Assembly (NCBI GenBank): GCA_947572385.1
Contig: CANPBX010000024.1
Span: 1-35,718, forward strand
DNA: 35,718 nt
From: an uncultured Clostridia bacterium
GTDB taxonomy: Bacteria; Bacillota; Clostridia; Oscillospirales; Acutalibacteraceae
Direction: 5' to 3'
Shown here: positions 33,015 through 35,718 of the stretch, one piece after another
How positions within the stretch are numbered: position 1 is the stretch's first letter
Layout: the number at the start of each line of letters is the position of its first letter
Notes under the pieces: generated by a model
The model's database searches: none
The model's input: the letters and a program-made list of their open reading frames with translations, nothing else
What the model was told of the DNA's origin: nothing
Position numbers and translations under genes: made by a program

Positions 33015-34597
33015 GCGTGGGGGAGGCCTGCGGGCTGCTTATAATCGATGACGAGGTGCTTGAGACCGAGTATATCCTGGCGCTCCTCAGCCGGAGCAAC
33101 CTGGAGTTTTCCGATGTGTCCGTGGCCTTCAGCATGGAGATGGCCCAGAATATCCTGCAGAACCGCCGGATAGACATAATGCTCTGCGACATAGAAATGC
33201 CACGGGGCTCAGGGTTGGACCTGCTGAAGTGGGTGCGTGAGCAGGGCCTCTCGCCAGAGGTCATAATCACCACCTGCCACCCCAATTTTACCTACGCACA
33301 AACTGCCCTGCAGCTCTCCTGCTCTGACTATCTCCTAAAGCCTGTTATGCCCGAGCAGCTCGAGGGAAGCCTGCATAAGGCGGTGGAGGCTGTAAGGCGC
33401 AAGGCCAGCGCCGACCTGTACAGGAGCAACGAGCGGGGGATATGGGAGCATTTCTTTACCGACTTTATCCAGGACGGGGCCTTCGGGAGCAGGGAGAGCC
33501 TCTCCCGGAAAATGCAGGAGATACACTTTCCCCTGACCCCAGATACCCGGATGACCCCGCTGCTGTTCCGCTTCTCCTTCAGGCCTAGCATGGTGAAAAA
33601 CGGCGCGGACTCTGTGAAAAAGACCGTGCTCATAAATATCCTCTCGGATGTGCTGTTCGACTTCTCCCTGACGCCCTTCTTCTGCTTTGTAAACGAGAGC
33701 ACCTGCTTTGTGGCTTTTCCATCCTCTGCCCAAAGGCCAAATGAGGATTTCTACGAGTGCAGGCTGAAAAAGCTGCTGAAAAACAGCAACAGCCTGCTTG
33801 AGATGCCCATGTGCTGCTATGTAGGGGAGTCCGCCCTGTTTTGGGAGCTCAACGGGATATGCAAAAGCCTCTCCCATAAGAGCCGGGAGGCCTTTACCTG
33901 CATAAGCCAGGTGATTTTCCCCTCAGACGTTCCCCGTTCCCCTGAGACGGAGCAATCCCTAAGGGAGGAGGACTGGATGATCCTGCTGGAAAACGGCAGG
34001 CTCCAAAAGCTGAGGGAGGAGGCCGGAGAGTACCTGGAAGGGCTGCTGGAGAGGAGGATAGTCAGCGCCAATGAGGTATTCCTGTACTCACAGTCCCTGA
34101 TCCGCACGCTCCTGCGCTTTATGGAAAAGCAGGGCATAGACGGCGGTGAGCTGCTGGGTGAGCAGGCCCAGAACCAGTTGCTTATGAGGGAGAGCTTCTT
34201 CCTGGAGGACTACGCCGGGCGGGTGCGTGAGTTGCTGGAACGGCTGGGCGAGAGGCTTGAGAGGGGGAGTAGTGAGAATATCTGCCAGCGAGTGGCGGCG
34301 TATATCCAGTCCCATGTGGAGGAGGACATGGACAGGGGTATGCTGGCCCGCAGGTTCGGACTCTCTCCGGAATACCTCTCCCACCTTTTCAAGCAGGCCA
34401 TGGGGGTCTCCCTGGTGTCATTCATCACCAGGGAGAAGCTGCTCTATTGCAGGCGCATGTTTGATATAACCTCCTGCTCCGTCCATGCCGCCGCAGAGAA
34501 GGTGGGGTATACCAATTTCTCATACTTTGCAAAGCTTTTTAAGAAGGAGTTCGGCTGTACCCCCCAGCAGTATAAGGAGGGCAGGGGGCGCAGGTAG
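33011..34597 (+). CDS. Response regulator with AraC-type DNA-binding domain (YesN-like)
   Basis: A 528-residue regulator. The receiver domain (residues 7-125) has acidic Asp13/Asp14, phospho-acceptor Asp60 in MLCDIEMPRGSG and Lys110 in DYLLKPV. A poorly conserved linker of about 300 residues follows. The last 100 residues are a two-helix-turn-helix AraC domain (MLARRFGLSPEYLSHLFKQ and a final YTNFSYFAKLFKKEFG). It probably activates the binding-protein promoter in response to the linked kinase. The start overlaps the kinase stop (ATGA), and its TAG abuts the convergent ogt stop with no gap. Confidence 0.94.
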   Translation: MSVGEACGLLIIDDEVLETEYILALLSRSNLEFSDVSVAFSMEMAQNILQNRRIDIMLCDIEMPRGSGLDLLKWVREQGLSPEVIITTCHPNFTYAQTALQLSCSDYLLKPVMPEQLEGSLHKAVEAVRRKASADLYRSNERGIWEHFFTDFIQDGAFGSRESLSRKMQEIHFPLTPDTRMTPLLFRFSFRPSMVKNGADSVKKTVLINILSDVLFDFSLTPFFCFVNESTCFVAFPSSAQRPNEDFYECRLKKLLKNSNSLLEMPMCCYVGESALFWELNGICKSLSHKSREAFTCISQVIFPSDVPRSPETEQSLREEDWMILLENGRLQKLREEAGEYLEGLLERRIVSANEVFLYSQSLIRTLLRFMEKQGIDGGELLGEQAQNQLLMRESFFLEDYAGRVRELLERLGERLERGSSENICQRVAAYIQSHVEEDMDRGMLARRFGLSPEYLSHLFKQAMGVSLVSFITREKLLYCRRMFDITSCSVHAAAEKVGYTNFSYFAKLFKKEFGCTPQQYKEGRGRR

Positions 34598-35104
34598 TCA
34601 GCAAATATGCAGACCCTCATGCTCCAGCAGCCAGCGCTTTCTCTCAAGCCCTCCCGCATAGCCTGTAAGCCTGCCGTCCCAGCCAAGCACCCGGTGGCAG
34701 GGTATAATAATAGAGATGGGGTTATGTCCTACAGCGCCGCCCACCGCCTGGGGTGACATATGCGTGAGGCCCATACGCGCCGCCAGCTTCCGGGAGAGCT
34801 CCCCATAGGTCGTGGTCTGCCCATAGGGTATCTCCAAAAGCAGCTTCCAGACCTCCTGCCTGAAGCCGCTGCCCTGGGGCGCAAGGGGCAGCCCGCCTAC
34901 AGGGGGACGCTCCCCGGCAAAATAGCGGTCAAGCCAGCCTGCGGCCTCCCTCAACAGGGGAGAGGCCGTATCCTCCCGGGGGCAGTCAAGAAGGGGATCC
35001 GGGAAATATTTCTGCCCATGCATCCAAAGCCCCGATAGCGCGCCGTCCATTTCAGAGATCAATAATTCGCCTATGGGGGAGGCGTAGTGTAGCATATTTG
35101 GCAT
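34598..35104 (-). CDS. ogt: Methylated-DNA--protein-cysteine methyltransferase
   Basis: Repairs O6-alkylguanine by irreversible transfer of the alkyl group to its own cysteine. The active-site motif is IIIPCHRVLG with Cys136. The DNA-binding part YGQTTTYGELSRKLA precedes it, and 168 residues is typical of Ogt. AGGAGG lies 5 bases before the ATG. The stop is immediately next to the regulator stop on the other strand, so the two genes converge without a spacer or terminator. Confidence 0.95.
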   Translation of the reverse strand: MPNMLHYASPIGELLISEMDGALSGLWMHGQKYFPDPLLDCPREDTASPLLREAAGWLDRYFAGERPPVGGLPLAPQGSGFRQEVWKLLLEIPYGQTTTYGELSRKLAARMGLTHMSPQAVGGAVGHNPISIIIPCHRVLGWDGRLTGYAGGLERKRWLLEHEGLHIC

Positions 35105-35165
35105 ATTCTCCTCCTGCTTTGGTTCTATTTGATATTTTTAGACTAAATACAGGCAGAAATATCGC

Positions 35166-35239
35166 GCATCCACAATATGGGTACGCGAATAGCTGTGAAC
35201 TCACGACAAAAAAGATATGTTTACCCAATTGGTGGATGC
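35166..35239. repeat. Imperfect 18-bp inverted repeat
   Basis: Bases 35166-35183 and 35222-35239 are reverse complements at 15 of 18 positions, with the outer GCATCCAC/GTGGATGC and inner TGGGTA/TACCCA parts exact. They are separated by 38 bases. It could be a long hairpin or part of a mobile element end; no function is shown. Confidence 0.55.
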
Positions 35240-35398
35240 ATTCGAACCTGCGCGAATTTATGACCCATGTCATTTTCACCCTGCGATCCAGCCAAATCGT
35301 AAACGCCAATTTGGGATCAGAATCTATTGATCTCACTGATTGATACAGATGATGCTTATATTCTTACTTTCCCCCAAAAGCTAGGAAAAAGGAGGGAA

Positions 35399-35416
35399 AT
35401 GTGGTAGAATAGGAGC
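35399..35416 (+). promoter_or_regulatory. Poor ribosome site of the IS630 transposase
   Basis: Only AGGAGC touches the ATG, a spacer too short for good translation; the stronger AAGGAGG lies about 20 bases upstream. A TAGAAT (35404-35409) resembles a -10 box but sits too close to the start codon. Expression of the element is probably low. Confidence 0.3.
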
Positions 35417-35718
35417 ATGGAATATATTGATTTGAGGAAAGTGGGAAAAGAGGGACTCAAACAGATACGCAGCCAGGTGGTACGGCTCAAGAAACAGGGC
35501 AGAAGAGGAAAGGAGATCGAGGAGGTCGTAGGAGTACGCCAAAATCGCATCATGGAAATATGGACAGCGTATCAGCGAGAGGGAGAAGCGTCATTTGAAC
35601 GGAAAAAGTATGGGAGGAAACCGTGGTCAGCAGCTGCGAAACGGTGGAACGGGGTTACGCTCCCAAGGGCCAGCCCCATGCTCTGCCGGTAGAGACAAAG
35701 CGGGAACGGGTGAATATG
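35417..35718 (+). pseudogene. IS630-family transposase remnant, internally deleted and cut by window edge
   Basis: Residues 1-65 give the winged helix-turn-helix start of an IS630-type transposase (LKQIRSQVVRLKKQGRRGKE, VVGVRQNRIMEIWTAYQ, then the R/K-rich YGRKP). Right after this, another frame (35617 onward) carries RGYAPKGQPHALPVETK and runs open to the window end. This sequence belongs to the DDE catalytic part, normally more than 100 residues further on. So the middle, with the first catalytic aspartate, is missing and the frame is shifted. The 91-residue frame ends in unrelated residues. The 3' end and right terminal repeat lie outside the window. Confidence 0.8.

Larger units (their letters stand above)
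35105..35416. other. Relatively AT-rich gene-free stretch before the transposase
   Basis: About 310 bases with no gene I can support; short overlapping frames exist on both strands but lack ribosome sites and family features. It contains the inverted repeat listed separately and no recognisable promoter. It may be the remains of a mobile insertion or the flank of the IS630 element. Confidence 0.45.

Noticed and set aside
35052-35343. Overlapping 94- and 81-codon frames on opposite strands
   Set aside because: Neither has a ribosome site or recognisable family, and the first overlaps the start of ogt.

Overview
The window looks like a chromosomal segment from a fairly GC-rich, Gram-positive Clostridia-type bacterium (Oscillospirales/Ruminococcaceae-like is my best guess). 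The signs are strong AGGAGG ribosome sites, sigma-A style promoters, a lipoprotein/YesMN-style sugar uptake locus, a fused flavoprotein-rubredoxin, and the neighbourhood nusB - M22-like - xseA - xseB - ispA. No rRNA, tRNA or CRISPR array was seen. The taxonomic statement is inference from gene content and style, not from a marker gene search.

Region 1 (about 1-11241, minus strand) is one long run of eleven genes read from a near-consensus promoter at 11241-11213. The branched-chain amino acid genes ilvA, ilvB, ilvN, ilvC and ilvD cover threonine deamination, acetolactate synthesis, reduction/isomerisation and dehydration. Between them sit a CPBP membrane protease, two GNAT acetyltransferases, a transglutaminase-like protein, a lipoprotein and a DUF815 ATPase, mostly with start/stop overlaps. 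The ilvA leader can fold into a compact three-way junction followed by six U residues just before the gene, a candidate attenuator.

Region 2 (about 11285-17395, minus strand) is a housekeeping run: nusB, a TsaD-like M22 protein, xseA, xseB, ispA, an RluA-type pseudouridine synthase, a streptothricin-acetyltransferase-like GNAT and a zinc-dependent phospholipase C-like protein. A lone 62-residue plus-strand gene with its own terminator (17509-17729) separates this from region 3.

Region 3 (17735-23839) is a coenzyme A and one-carbon block. An ECF S component (probably the pantothenate type) with type III pantothenate kinase coaX runs leftward. Divergently, coaBC, a small anchored protein, glyA, a flavin reductase-rubredoxin fusion and tcdA run rightward to a clear terminator. 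Divergent sigma-A promoters lie between panT and coaBC, and the panT leader holds two look-alike hairpins.

Region 4 (23840-34597, plus strand) starts with a broken small gene carrying an 11-bp tandem duplication. A carbohydrate cluster follows: solute-binding lipoprotein, two ABC permeases with no ATPase, a TIM-barrel isomerase, an MFS transporter and a Gfo/Idh/MocA dehydrogenase, ending at a stem-loop. Next is a YesM/YesN-type two-component system that probably controls it. The likely logic is: sense a sugar at the membrane, induce uptake, then isomerise/oxidise it inside; the sugar cannot be named from sequence.

Region 5 (34598-35718) holds ogt on the minus strand, a relatively AT-rich gene-free stretch with an inverted repeat, and an internally deleted IS630-family transposase remnant that runs off the window.
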